From positions 29,020,001 to 29,084,000 of the forward strand of contig CM044311.1 of the NCBI GenBank assembly GCA_024291935.2: a stretch of 64,000 nucleotides of DNA, read 5' to 3'. The DNA is from Okapia johnstoni. Its lineage: Eukaryota > Chordata > Mammalia > Artiodactyla > Giraffidae. The notes beneath the pieces were generated by a model. The model did no database searches, had not been told where the DNA came from, and saw nothing but the letters and a program-made list of their open reading frames with translations. Below are positions 1-11,778 of this stretch, one piece after another. Within the stretch, counting starts at the first letter, position 1, and each line of letters starts with the position of its first letter. Made by a program: the position numbers and the translations under genes.

Positions 1-1487
1 TATTATCTCTGGTGTAATTCAATACTACAATATTATCTCAATATGTTTCAGTCTACTTACTGTGTTCCCTGGTCTGCAAGGATGTCTTACTGCCATGACA
101 GGTTTTAACACTGGTTTGCTGCTGATAATAATAAAACAAAAAGTTTTTGTGTTAGTTGCTCTTCCTACTAAAATGGTTCCCTGCCAAGTCACAACTTAAA
201 AGGGTTATACCTTTAATACCTTTAATGCCATTGGCTGTCAGCTATTCCAAGGGGGAAAGATGGTTACAACAGTCCACCACTTCCCATGCGTGGTCCTAGT
301 GCCTCCTAGAGAGTTGCAGCGAACATTTGGAGTCCATTGCCACCTTCAGAGATAGGCTAGGGGCTGAGGGGTCTAATCCAAATGGATGAGTAAGTCTCTC
401 ATTGGGGCGATAAATGCCCTCCCACCCAGCGCTATTGCTTATTCATAACTACAAATAATGGTCCCCTTATCACAATATATTGTAAGCGTCTGCTTCATCT
501 GAAACAAACTCCTATTCATTTCCGTGTGCTTTATGCCAGACACAGAGGGTGCTCTCAAATATGTGATGCATTGAACTGAATTCAGCTTAAATCAGGAATA
601 CTAAGCCCATTTGGCTTCCTCCTTTTCCACAAGTCAATAAAATGGCAGCTAACCTAGTTGTTATTTTTCAGGTGCTCTCAGCTGAGTGTGGCAAAAAGCC
701 AGGTAGGTGTGATGGGAACTGATAGTGTATTTCTTCCGTTCCCAGGCTTCTGGGTCTTTGCCATAGGAGAGAGTGGCAGTGAGCCAGAAATGGAAGCCAG
801 AATGGTAGAGGGAGGGTGAGTCTCTGCCTAATACCACAGTATCCCGTAATTATAACTTACTCAATGCTAGAATGCTAGTACTAGAGAAATGGATTAGATG
901 CACTGAAAATTTTAGAATATTCTGATGGAATTATCATAGGATAAGAAGTCAAACAGCAATGTGAGAAAAGTTAAAAACTTGGAATATCTATTATTGCATT
1001 AAACAATTTACTTCCAGGAAATTTCAGCACTTGACTTTCTGGATTCAGATTTCTAAACACTTTTAAAAATAAGAGCACTACCTGATATGGGTCATGACTT
1101 TCCTTTTGATTCCAAGTTTGCAACGTCTGTACTGACAAGGTAAGCTGAAAGATTATGTGGGGAGAGGCTGGGAAGTCTATCATACAGCAATGAAGCCCCA
1201 TGGCAAGAGCTCCGTTGTCAAATTTTGCCGGCATTTGTCCCAGGGGGAGGAACACTCTCATTGAGGCAAGAAGATGAGTGTGAGGCCTTTGAGAAAAGAA
1301 GAGATGGGATCCCTGAGGTCTAGAGTTCAGAGAGAAGAATTTGTTGTAGCAATGGTTACTTTTGTTATTATTCCAAATACAAGCACAAATCACACACATA
1401 CACAAACACTGGAAATACTAGTTATATGAGTAACAGATATCCATATATGCCCTTGTTAGCATAATTTATAGCATGTGTGAATAGTAT
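1..1487. other. Intergenic, mostly unique
   Basis: No gene is recognised. A short L2/MIR-like 3' tail (GGTGCTCTCAAATATGTGATG... near 548-590) is the only repeat suggested. A minus-strand frame of 144 codons at 971-1,405 has no recognisable domain and no coding signature. Positions 199-238 are the apparent donor of the 40-bp copy found inside the SINE at 1,624-1,663. Confidence 0.5.
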
Positions 1488-1738
1488 GCGTGTGTGCTTA
1501 GTAGTGTCTGACTCTTTGTGATGCTATGGACCGAAGCCCACCAAGCTCCTCTTGGGATTATCCATGGCAAGAATACTGGAGTGGGTTGCCATTTCTTTCT
1601 CTAGGGGATTTTCCCGGCCCAGGAAAGGGTTAGACCTTTAATACCTTTAATGCCATTGGCTGTGCCATTGAACCCACATCTCCTGTGTCTCCTGCATTGC
1701 AGGCAGATTCTTTACCACTGAGCCACCTGGGAAGCCCT
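1488..1738 (-). mobile_element. Bov-tA-type SINE carrying a 40-bp foreign insert
   Basis: The reverse complement reads as a Bov-tA element, from the tRNA-like head (GGGCTTCCCAGGTGGCTCAG region at the right edge) to the TAGTGTCTGACTC tail at the left. The element is normal except at about 1,624-1,663, where the expected junction CCCAGG|GATTGAACCC is interrupted by a copy of positions 199-238. Confidence 0.85.
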
Positions 1739-1887
1739 AATCAATATTAAATGGCTCAGATAGATGTTTTGCTTTGTTTAAAATTTTGTTTAAAAACAAA
1801 ATTTGGATTGATGATCTACAACAGTACCGTGAAATGTCCAGAGACAATTTTCGTGACACTACTCTCTCTACCTCATCTCTTCTCTCT

Positions 1888-2012
1888 TGTTTTTTTTTTT
1901 TTTACTTGTGCACCGGGGCATGTAGGAATTTAGTTCCCTGACCAGGGATTGTACCTGTTCCATCTGTAATGGGAATGAAGAGTCTTCACCACTAGACTAC
2001 CAGGGAAGTCCT
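1888..2012 (-). mobile_element. CHR-type cetartiodactyl SINE
   Basis: A T-rich start (rc of the A tail) is followed by the block ATTTAGTTCCCTGACCAGGG and ends in CACTAGACTACCAGGGAAGTCC. This is the diverged reverse complement of the tRNA-Glu-derived CHR SINEs of whales, hippos and ruminants. It is older than the Bov-tA elements around it. Confidence 0.75.
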
Positions 2013-2149
2013 TCTACCTCCTCTCTTGACTCACATTCTTCATTTCTTCCTTCTTAACTTCTGTGATCCATATTCATTCCATCTGCATTTGAGTACTGCC
2101 ATTGATATGTTGTGGGCATAGTCTAAGCTCAATGATAAAGCAGAGTTAA

Positions 2150-2226
2150 AATAATAGCTAAACTTTTCTGGTAGAGTTCTAACTTTGTTCAAGTTAGAAC
2201 TCTACCAGAAAAGTTTAGCTATTATT
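2150..2226. repeat. Perfect 35-bp inverted repeat with 7-nt loop
   Basis: Left arm 2,150-2,184 (begins AATAATAGCTAAACTTTTCT) is the exact reverse complement of right arm 2,192-2,226. The loop is TTGTTCA. There is no mismatch, no flanking target duplication and no transposon-like terminal motif. A MIR fragment follows directly. It could form a stable hairpin in RNA from either strand. Transcription is not shown. Confidence 0.97.
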
Positions 2227-2239
2227 ATATATGGACCAG

Positions 2240-2465
2240 GAGTCAAAAGACTTGTGCAGTAACCCAAGTTCTAATGAGTATCCATGCAATTAGCCACATG
2301 TGCTAATGCATCAGAGAGCTTCTTGGTAATCTGAACTTTGATTTTCCATCTGTAAAATGGAATAAGAATTTACTTTCTGTCCACATTAAAAAGCTATAAG
2401 ATCAAGTGAGATCATATACATGAAAGATTTTTTTTGGGAAACTATGAAGTGCTATAAAATATACT
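2240..2465 (+). mobile_element. MIR SINE fragment
   Basis: The MIR core is recognisable: TTGATTTTCCATCTGTAAAATGGAATAAG, then AGATCAAGTGAGATCATATACATGAAAG. It is strongly diverged. Confidence 0.65.
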
Positions 2466-4684
2466 TGAATTCATATTTATGGTGAGGAAGTATAGACTTG
2501 TATTTGGAATAAAAGTAAAGGGACAATAGGAGGTGACTAGCTGAAAGTGTAAAAATAAAAGCTGGAAAACTACCTGTAGGAACTAAATCAACATTATAAC
2601 ATCAGCAATGGTAATGTTTAATAGGATCCTATTTACATCACTGCTGAAGTCAAGTAGGTGCAGATTGGCGTTTGAATTTTGTATAATTGTCAATATATTG
2701 TTGATTTAATACCCAAAGTTTATTTGCCTAGCAAATATCACAAAAGCTAAACTAATTTTAAGAAAGTATAATGCCAGATTCCCATGACCCCCTATCTCTG
2801 CTCCAGGCTTTAAGTTTTATTTTCTGTTCATTGTGTTTTGCCCTCAAGGTTATAAGGAGAGGAATAGAGTGGACGAGTCAATAATGAATATTCTTGCCAG
2901 AAAAATGAACACTGAACTGAACTGTTGTTAATAAGAGTATCACATGTGAAAACAAATGAAGCAATTTTTCTGCCCTACTTGGCATTTAAAAGCCCTCACC
3001 ATTCAGAGTTCTGGGTTTTCTTTGTTACAGTATTAATACACCAAGAAATTGGAAGAAATTCAGAGAATAGCTACCAAATTAAAAAGTTTAGTAAATAAAG
3101 AAGGTTTGGGAGGATGGGGAAATCTTAGTTATGAGAAAAGCAAAACAACTAGCACAGTAAAAGGTCAAGGGAAGATAGTAAATTTAGAATCCTTTTACAT
3201 AGCAAGTGAAGGATAAAATACAATGCATTAAAGCTCTTGCTGATAAAACCTACAGTAACAAAAGAAAATACACAGCGACATACCAATTATCCAGTTTCAT
3301 TTGAGTGCAAAAAGGTCCCATTTTTAAGAATTATCTTGAGGATCATAACTGCAGTCATCCACAATGCCAACTTGCTTGATTTGCCCAAGTCACTTCCATG
3401 CTTTCTTTCCTTCCATGAATGACAGAAATAAAGATGCAAATTACCTGGACATCAGCCCTCAAAGCTATTAAAATGCTAAAGTGTAAACAGTGCAAAATAA
3501 AGATAGACATTACAGAATGAACAATTTGTATTTTATTCCTAAATTATTCAAAATCTCATGGAAATGTAACCCCTACGGTATTGTAAACAGTAATGCCCCA
3601 AAACATGACTGCCCAGAAACTATTTAAACATGTTTCACTGGGAATATCATGACTTCCATGTTTCTGCACAGTGGGTAACTTACTCTCATTTTGGACTCCA
3701 GGCAGGAAGTGTTTATTCTTGCCAAAGACGATGTAACATCTCCCCTCTCCTGTTGCCACCGAGGTTGCTACTACCACCGAGAGAACAGAATTGCCAAAGA
3801 GAGCATAGATCCAAATTGAAGATTGAGGCATGAGACAGTCACAGTTTATCACATGGCCTCAGCGAGGGTTTGGCGAGATATTTGGACAAAAGCAAGTATT
3901 CTGAAAATCAGTTGAGAATGATTCAGTATATTGTCTACTCTGATTAAACACATATGCATATAATAAAAGATAATAATAAAAACGCAAGTAGCAAATATTC
4001 CAGTGACGGTCACTTGGGACAAGGGAAAAACCAGGCACACAGAAAAAGAATCCACGCCAAGCTAGAAGTATTTCCCCAGGTGATGTAGAATCATTCCCCA
4101 GTTCCTCACAGAGAAATCTTAATAAAATGTGGCAGTTACATCTCATTTAAAAAAAAAAATTTATTCTAATATGAAAAAAAAGATAATTTCCTAAAATCAT
4201 TAAGCACTTACTATATCATTTATTAGGAACTAACAGAAAATATTAAAAGATCACATACTAAAACCACCCCTAATAAAGCCAGGTGAAAGATAATTGAGGG
4301 GCACAAATAGTTTGGAGAGTTTAGCCTATGTAACAAATTTCAGAAAATAATTTGTTAGTTAAATTTTGGGAAAAAAGATAAAACTATTATTATTTGAAAA
4401 TGATATAAATTGATGTCTAGGAAATCCAAAATAAATAACTAAAATATTTTTATTTTTTAAAAAAAATATTTTTTTGTTTTTAGAAATAGGATGTCATGTA
4501 TGAGAAAGTATAAAGGTTAGAACCTATCAGATTTCATGATTGATTGCATGTTGCTAGCAAGGGAGAAGGAGATATCAAAGTCTAAAGTTTTAACCTGGAT
4601 CATGAGCCTGGTTCTCTCTGGGTTACTGCCACAACTCCATTCTTTCCCTTCTAATCAATTATACTCACAGCTGTTGGATTGATT
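2466..4684. other. Intergenic unique AT-rich sequence
   Basis: No gene or clear repeat is recognised. Overlapping frames of 67-98 codons at 3,556-4,146 on both strands cross a slightly more GC-rich patch (about 3,640-3,870) but show no domain. They could include an unrecognised old element. Confidence 0.4.
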
Positions 4685-4926
4685 TTTTTTTAATTGAGAC
4701 ACAAGGACATATAATATTATACTAGTTTCAGGGGTACAATATAACAGTATATTTGCACATATTATGAAATGATCACCACAGAGTCTATCTAGTTAACTTC
4801 CATCACCACATGGTTACATTTTTTTTTCTTACGGTGAGAACTTTTAAAATCTACTTTCTAAGCAGCTATAAAATACACAACACATTATTGTTAATGATAG
4901 TCACCGTGCTGTACATTATATATCGT

Positions 4927-5152
4927 ACGTGCATGCTAAGTCACTTCAGTGGTGTGTGACTCTGTACGATCCTGTGGACTGTAGTCCACCAGGCTCCTCT
5001 GTCCATGTGATCTTCCAGGCAAGAAATACTGGAGTGTGTTGCCATGCCCTCCTGTAGGGGGTCTTCCCAACCCAGGGATTGAACCTGAGCCTCTTATGTC
5101 TCCTGCATAGGCAGGTGGGTTCTTTACTGCTAGGTCCAACTGGGAAGCCCAT
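4927..5152 (-). mobile_element. Bov-tA-type SINE
   Basis: It runs from CATGCTAAGTCACTTCAG to CCAACTGGGAAGCCC, the reverse complement of a Bov-tA element. It is inserted in the L1M copy, which resumes on the right with ATATATCAGGACC. Confidence 0.85.
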
Positions 5153-5485
5153 ATATCAGGACCTACTTATTTTATAACTAAAAGTTTGTAAATTTTGACA
5201 ACCTGCACTCATTTTGCTCACTCCCACCATCCCACCTCTGGCAACTACCAATCTGTTCTCTGTATCTACAATTTCAGTTTTGTATTTTAATTCCACATAT
5301 AAATGTATCATATGGTATCTGTCTTTCTCTATCTGACTTATTTCACTTAGCATAATATCCCCAAGGACCATCCATGTTGTTGCAGATGGCAAGATTTCAT
5401 TCTTGTTTTATAGCAGAAAGTATTTCACTGTATGATATATATAACATATATATATATACACGGATTAAAAAATGTGATATATATT

Positions 5486-5860
5486 GATGCTTTTGAACTG
5501 TGTGGTTTTGGAAAAGACTCTTGAGAGTCCCTTGGACTGCAAGGAGATCCAACCAGTCAATGCTAAAGGAAATCAGTCCTGAAAATTCATTGGAAGGACT
5601 GATGCTGAAGCTGAAGCTCCAATACTTTGGCCACCTGATGCAAAAAGCCAACTCACTAGAAAAGACCCTGATGCTGGGAAAGATTGAAGGCAGGAGGAGA
5701 AGGGGATGACAGACGATAAGATTGTTGGATGGCATCACCGACTCAAAGGACATGAGTTTGAGCAGTCTTCAGGAGTTGGTGATGGACAGGGAGGCCTGGT
5801 GTGCTGCAGTCCATGGGGTCACAAAGAGTCAGACACGACTGAGCGACTGAACTGAATTGA
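5486..5860 (+). mobile_element. BovB LINE, 3' end only
   Basis: It contains the C-terminal part of the BovB ORF (frame 5,500-5,709 reads RVPWTARRSNQSMLKEISPE and [13 protein letters not shown]) and the standard 3' tail ending GAGCGACTGAACTGAATTGA. It is 5'-truncated and lies in the L1M copy. Confidence 0.9.
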
Positions 5861-5990
5861 TACATACATACACACACACACACATGATATATGTGTATGT
5901 ATATATATACACATTTATAAACATAAATGTGTATATACATATTTATACCACACATATACATATATGTATACACACACACACACACACATT
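5861..5990. repeat. CA/TA microsatellite tract
   Basis: CA repeats (about 5,870-5,884 and 5,970-5,988) alternate with TATATG-type repeats immediately 3' of the BovB tail. The tract probably expanded from the tail or from the AT-rich target. Confidence 0.85.
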
Positions 5991-6049
5991 TATCACTTTT
6001 TCTTTATCCATTCATCCGTTAATGGACACTTAGGTAGCTTCCATATCTT

Positions 6050-6262
6050 GAAAGTGTGTTCAGTCACTCAGGCACATCTGACTCTTTGTGACCTCAAAGA
6101 CTGTAACCCACCAGACTCCTCTGTCCATGAATTCTCCAGACAAGAATGCTGGAGTAGGTTGCCATTCCCTTGTCCAGGGGATCTTCCCGACCCAGTGATA
6201 GAACCCAGGTCTCCTGCACTGCTGGCAGGTTCTCTGTTGTCTGAGCCACCAGGGAAGGCCTT
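6050..6262 (-). mobile_element. Bov-tA-type SINE
   Basis: AGTGTGTTCAGTCACTCAGG to GCCACCAGGGAAGGCC is the reverse complement of a Bov-tA element. The host L1M continues on the right with CTTGGTTATTATAAATAATG. Confidence 0.83.
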
Positions 6263-6789
6263 CTGTGTCTTGGTTATTATAAATAATGTTGCAATGAACA
6301 TGGAGGTGCACATCTCTTTTCAAGCTAGTGTTTTCACTTCCTTCAGATAAATATCCAGAAACAGAATTGCTGAATCATTTGGTAGCCCAATTTTTAATTT
6401 TTTAAGGAACCTCCATACTATTTTCCATAGTGGCTGTACCAGTTTACATTTCTACCAGTAGTACACAAGGTTCCCTTTTCTCTACATTCTTACCAACACT
6501 TATCTCTCGTCTTTTTGATAATAGCCATTCTAAGAGATATGAGAATATTTTACGGTGATTTTGATTTGCATTTCCCTGATGATTCATGATGGTTAGCACA
6601 TTTTCATGTACTGTAAGTCTATGTCTTCTTTGGAAAATGTTTATTCAGATCCTCTGTCCATTTTTTCATTAGATTATTTGTTTGGGTTTTTGTTTGCTTC
6701 TTTCTATTGTGTTGTGTGAGTTTTTAAATATATTTTGGATATTAATCTCTACTCAGAAATATAATTTGCAAATATGTTACCCTTTGCTG

Positions 6790-7980
6790 TGCTAAAATAA
6801 TTTTAAAACTAACAAGTTTTATAAAGTGGCTCTATATAGGGAAAAATACAAAAGTTAATAGGTTTCCTTTATGAATAAAAAATTAAGTTGGAAAATAATA
6901 TCAGAGAAAAGAAGAAATTTATATTAGCAACAAAATTTGTTAATACCTAAATATGGATTTAACAAGGAAATAATAAAAATTATAAGAAGAAACCTATACA
7001 GTCTAACTAAAGAACATACAGGAACAAACATACCACTTTCCTAGAAGGGAATATTATTAGATAAATTTAATAATACTCCAAACAGAAGTTTGACATTTTT
7101 TTCTTTTTTCAATCTGACAAGTGGATACAAAAAACTAAGAAAATTTTTGAAAAAGATAATGAGAAAATGAGAAAGGATGTGTCTTGCCAGATATTAAAAT
7201 GTATCTCCTTATTATTGTAAATATAAAGTCTCATAGGCACACAAGAGTTGAGAAGCAGTTCAGTGGACTAGAATAGAGTTCAGAAATAATGCAAGTTTAT
7301 ATTGGAACCTACATATGATACATTTTGCATTTCACATCAGTGGAGAAAGGATGTTTTATTCAATTAATAGTATTAAAGTAACTAATTGTCATACGAAAAA
7401 GAATAGTTGAATTATTACATCATGCTTGTACCATAATAAATGACAGATCATTTAAGATGTAAATGTGAAAACAACAGAACTATAACCATTCTAGAAAAAA
7501 ATATAGAACTTTTTTATAACGGAAGTAATATGAGTCAAAATAAGTCAGATACCATTCTCATCTATTGGTTTTACAAAATTAAAAAGGTTTAAGGTTGATT
7601 TAAAAGTGGAGAAACAGACACTCTCTTATATTGTTTATGGAAGCATAAACTGTTAAAAATGTTCATACTCTTTAACCCAGCAATCATACTTCTAAGAATC
7701 TATTCTTTAAAAATAATAGCAAGAATATACTGTTAAACATTCATTTACAATAGGGAAACACTGGAAGCAACTAAACAATCCACAATTTAACAATCTTGTT
7801 TGTAATTAAATCATAATATGTCTCCACAATGTAATAATATGCAGTCATATTATTAGGAATCAGGTGGATAACCTGGAAATACACCATGAATATCACGTTA
7901 AATGCTGAGAGCAATCTTCCAACTGTTACACAACGCATGGTCCCATCGACATGTTTGCTAGGTTAAAGCAAGGAGAGCAT
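6790..7980 (+). mobile_element. Probable old L1/HAL1-like fragment
   Basis: This is A-rich sequence with L1-like blocks, including TTTAACCCAGCAATCATACTTC followed by AACAATCTTGTTTG..., which resembles the plus-strand L1 ORF2 3' end (the 'CCCAGCAATCCCACT' block). It is highly diverged and the edges are uncertain. Confidence 0.4.
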
Positions 7981-10149
7981 TGAGACTGGATGATTACGCA
8001 ACCCTCTATCATTTTGTTCCTCAGAGACAGGCATCCTGTCTCTGAAGTTATGGTAAGGTTCATAATAAACAGTGTGTGGATAAAGAGACAGGGCAGTAAC
8101 CCAAGTAAGTGATGACACTATAGAGAATAGGAGATGTTAGAGCCAGAAAAACAGTTCATGGGACATTATTCTCATCTCTCACTTTAGCTGAAAGCAAGTG
8201 AAGTATAGGCCCTTGGCATATGATTTTACCATTCATTCCAGGCTGGATAATGACCAGTTAGTTGGAATTCTCATTTTCTAGTTCTTTTCAATTATTACAA
8301 CTATAGTCTTATCTTAAATGAAGAATGAGAATCTCTTTGTCTTTTTAGATAACCACAAGTCACAGCCAAACAATGAAATAGTGAAGCAGGTTTTCCCTCC
8401 AATAAACTAGTAAAAGGATAAGGAATTTAATGGTGTATTTGTTTAAAGGGGCCTCAGAAAGGATTCTATGTAATTCCATCTGCCACTTCTACCACTATCT
8501 AGCCTTGCTTCAAAATTCTATTTTGGGGTTCCCAAATCAAATATAAACATTCTCACCTAGTGCTAAACATAGGAATACCACCATCTTCCATACCTATTTA
8601 TTGAGTGGGGAAGAAAAAAAAACAACTACTTGCAAACGGTATCCAAGACAGAATATATGCCAGGATCCAGAGGCCAGAGCAGACTGAGGCCACAGAACCA
8701 CCAAAAACAGCTCTGACAATAGAGGTGAGCACAAAAAACAATGTCCTTTAAATTAAAGTTTGGCTTTTCCATCAGGTAAGTAAACATTAGAAGAGGCCTG
8801 ACTTGAAGGTAAAAAAATTTAGAAGTTTAACTGAGCTGCAACATGTGCAATTTTCGAAATTTTTTAACAAAATCACTAATAACAAAGAAACCAATAATCA
8901 TGAAAAGTCTGGAGGTTAAAAAAAAGAACAAATTACTTCAAAGTTATTTCAAAAGCAGTTTCTCGGCACTGTCAGTGCATTACCAGCTTCTTGGGATGAA
9001 CTGCTTGTGCTAATGCATGCAGGAGCTGGAAATCTGGCCAAATTTATCACGTAGTAACTTCAATTCTCAACTTTTCTCCTGATATGAAGGCTCGATCCCT
9101 CCAGTGACACATACCAACTTCACCAAAACTAAATAAAAAGCAAGTGCACACAAGTAATGTCAATCCTGAAGTGATCTGTGCCAGGAGTTTTACTTTTTAT
9201 AGTGTTCCCCTGAAACAACTCCAAAGCCTCAGTTCCATCGTGGTTGGGTTTTAGGGGTTTAGTCCTTTAAAGGGAAAGCCATCCATCCTGCTGTTCCCTG
9301 CAGGCAATGGAACACTGCAAAGCTCTATTATCTCAAAAGCACTTCTTTGGTTAATTCTCAAGACCTCATTTCTCAATCCAGCAGTGTGGTTGAGCAACTG
9401 CATGTGTTCTTCAGAATCAGAATTACAGTCCACAGGAATCCAGATCCCCTCTTCCTTTTAAGTCCTTTTCTGTGTACTTTGAGACAAAACATTTGGGGGC
9501 ATGACCCATGTAAAATATCACATATCTCAGAAAAAAAGCTTTTACTTCTCCAAAAGCAGTTGTGGTAAAAGGAGCCAGTCTTGGTCTCCTTAAACATCTG
9601 TGAGTCATTTTCCCACCTAGATGTTAGACGTTGTTATCTCCCACCCATCAGGAAGTCAGAAGTCCAGTGGCCTTTCTCTCCTTCCACTATCATTTCAAAG
9701 GCTGATTGTATATTAATGGTTGACATTTGACTATGAATGACTTTAATCGTTATAATTGTTCTTGGGAAATTTGCATTTAAGCCTTGCTTCTAATTGTGTA
9801 ACAGTTACGTTAAAAACATTTTGTTCCTCATTAAGTTTAGGCATCATATAAAACTTGGCAATGATGAATTGTCATCATATTTCATGACCTTTTCTCTTAC
9901 ATGAAAGAGGAAATAAGCAGAAGCGAGACTAGCCTGGCCATGACTGGGGGAGCCCAGAGCTGACAGAAAGCAGAATATTGTGGGTCCAGGCAGTGTTCAC
10001 AACTTCCGTGCCCAGGGCCAGCCTACTCAGGCTCCACTCTTCATGCCCTGTGCTTCTCCTCCTCTAGTGACCCATTATTCTTTTACTTGAGGACCCAATA
10101 TCTCAGTGATCCAACCCATTTACAATGGGGGGGGGGGGTGGGTGATGGT
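7981..10149. other. Intergenic, no gene recognised
   Basis: This is mostly unique sequence. A small 10-bp perfect hairpin (CAGAGACAGG/CCTGTCTCTG, 8,022-8,044, 3-nt loop) is present. Around 9,180-9,610 open frames of 60-74 codons occur on both strands over a GC-richer patch, without a recognisable domain. A G10 run occurs at about 10,127-10,138. Confidence 0.45.
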
Positions 10150-10585
10150 CAGAACCTAGAATCTGTCATACAGAGTGAAGTAAATCAGAAAGAGAAAAAC
10201 AAATATCATATATTAATACATATATATGAATCTAAATAAAAGGTATAGATGAATCTATTTGCAGGGCAGAAATAGAAGTGCACTCATAGAGAACGAACTT
10301 GTGGACATAGAAGGGGAAGGAGAGGGTAAGACAAATTGAGAGAGTAGAATTGACATATATACATTAACATGTGTAAAACAGATAACCAGTAAAGAAGCTG
10401 CCATATTAACACAGGGAGCCCAGCCTGGTGCTCTGTGATGACCTAGAGGGGTGGGATGGGGGTGGAGGATCAAGGAGGAGAATATGTATATTTATAGCTG
10501 ATTCATGTTGAGGTACAGCAGAAACTAACCCAGCATTGTAAATAAACTATGTTCCAATTTAAAACATTTTAATTAAAAAAAAAAT
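10150..10585 (+). mobile_element. Bovine-type L1, 3' UTR fragment
   Basis: It starts in CATACAGAGTGAAGTAAATC and ends with GCTGATTCATGTTGAGGTAC, CAGCATTGTAAATAAACTATGTTCCAATT and an A-rich tail. This is the same 3' UTR seen in the younger copy at 21,740-22,170, but more diverged. Confidence 0.8.
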
Positions 10586-10589
10586 TACC

Positions 10590-11774
10590 CTGTGCTTTCT
10601 TCTCTGTTTCATGTTTATCTAAACTCCCAGGTGCTTAGAGAGCACCGTGTCCACAGGGCCTAGAAGTTCTACTTCCTTAAATGAATCATTTCACAAATTA
10701 CTCAATGTGAAATTTCTTAGTTATGTACAAAGGTCAGGAAGATTTCAGAATGAGAACAGTGACATGAATAGAAGGAGGAAGAGTGTAACACTAGTACCCT
10801 CAAACCCAAAAAGTGAAGTGTACCCATGTATTCCTCCTCCTCACATTCTTTCCTACCTCCTCCCAACCTTGAAGAGCCAGAGACAACCAAGAGAAGGAAA
10901 GAACAAAGCTCAAAGCAGGAAAGGGAAGAAAACTCCACCAACAGAGCCCTCACCTCTTTCACATTGTGGCTTACTTGTTGACCAGGCCAGATCTGAGAGA
11001 GGCTGTTTAGCTCTAAACGTAGGATTGGTATGATCAATGGATGGAATCTGTCACTGATGTGAGGCAGTTTTTAAGTTTGAAAGCATCAGAGTTCTTTTAT
11101 ACTCACAAAGAATAGAATTAGGAGCTGAATCTGAGATAGCAGATAGGGAAAAAAATTGAACTACTTCACTAAGTAGTTTAAAGGGACAGTAGGAGAAACA
11201 AAAATAGTTGATCAGCATGCACCTTAAGGCCTGGTACACACCACTTTGAGGTAAGCAGTATGTAGTTTGTTTTCATTTAGGAGCACTATTTCAGGCACAA
11301 CTGTCTATGCAGTACGATGACAATGGTGTTGATATTTATATTCTTTCCTGTCATTGGCTTTGGAGAAAGGAAGTGCATTCCAGAGACCCATATGTTGGAT
11401 ATGCTGAATAAAGAGCCAAAAAGTGTTCAGCACAATAATGAGTGACACTGATAATTCATGTTAAAGATAGACTAAAGAGCAAAATACAACAAGAAAAACA
11501 ATATTTTTATTATAAAAACTCTATCCCCAGTCAAGAATGGAAACGGCTTTGAGCTCATAGAAAACAGTCCCTGGGGAGTGCTGTAGGCTTAGAGAAGGAG
11601 AGACAATGTTTTGAGAAATTTGAGAATGAGCATTTTCCCTCTTTAAGTACAGAAAAGGAGACTATCTGTAGAATTATTTGTGAGAATGGCCACAAGGCTG
11701 CTGTCAGAAGTACAGGGCACCACCCGATGTCTTTCTCTAAACCAATGGATTCTAGGAATTTACCTCATAAAATA
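10590..11774. other. Intergenic unique sequence
   Basis: A plus-strand frame of 128 codons (10,647-11,033) and an antisense frame of 106 codons (10,717-11,037) overlap. Neither resembles a known family to me, and there are no intron or promoter cues. I treat both as chance frames. Confidence 0.4.
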
Positions 11775-11778
11775 AAAT

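Larger units (their letters stand above)
4685..6785 (-). mobile_element. Old L1 (L1M-type) 3' region, interrupted three times
   Basis: The reverse complement is an L1 ORF2 end and 3' region. Visible hallmarks on the plus strand are AATTGAGACACAAGGACATATAAT, the ACTTCCATCACCACATGGTTACA block, CCATCCATGTTGTTGCAGATGG and TTCCATAGTGGCTGTACCAG, and the order is consistent along 2.1 kb. It is broken by a SINE (4,927-5,152), a BovB (5,486-5,860) with adjoining microsatellites, and another SINE (6,050-6,262). It is therefore older than all three. Confidence 0.85.

Noticed and set aside
971..1405. 144-codon minus-strand frame
   Set aside because: No domain, no promoter or splice context, and composition typical of intergenic DNA.
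10647..11037. 128-codon plus and 106-codon minus overlapping frames as a possible small gene
   Set aside because: No recognisable family, no intron signals, and mutual overlap suggests chance.
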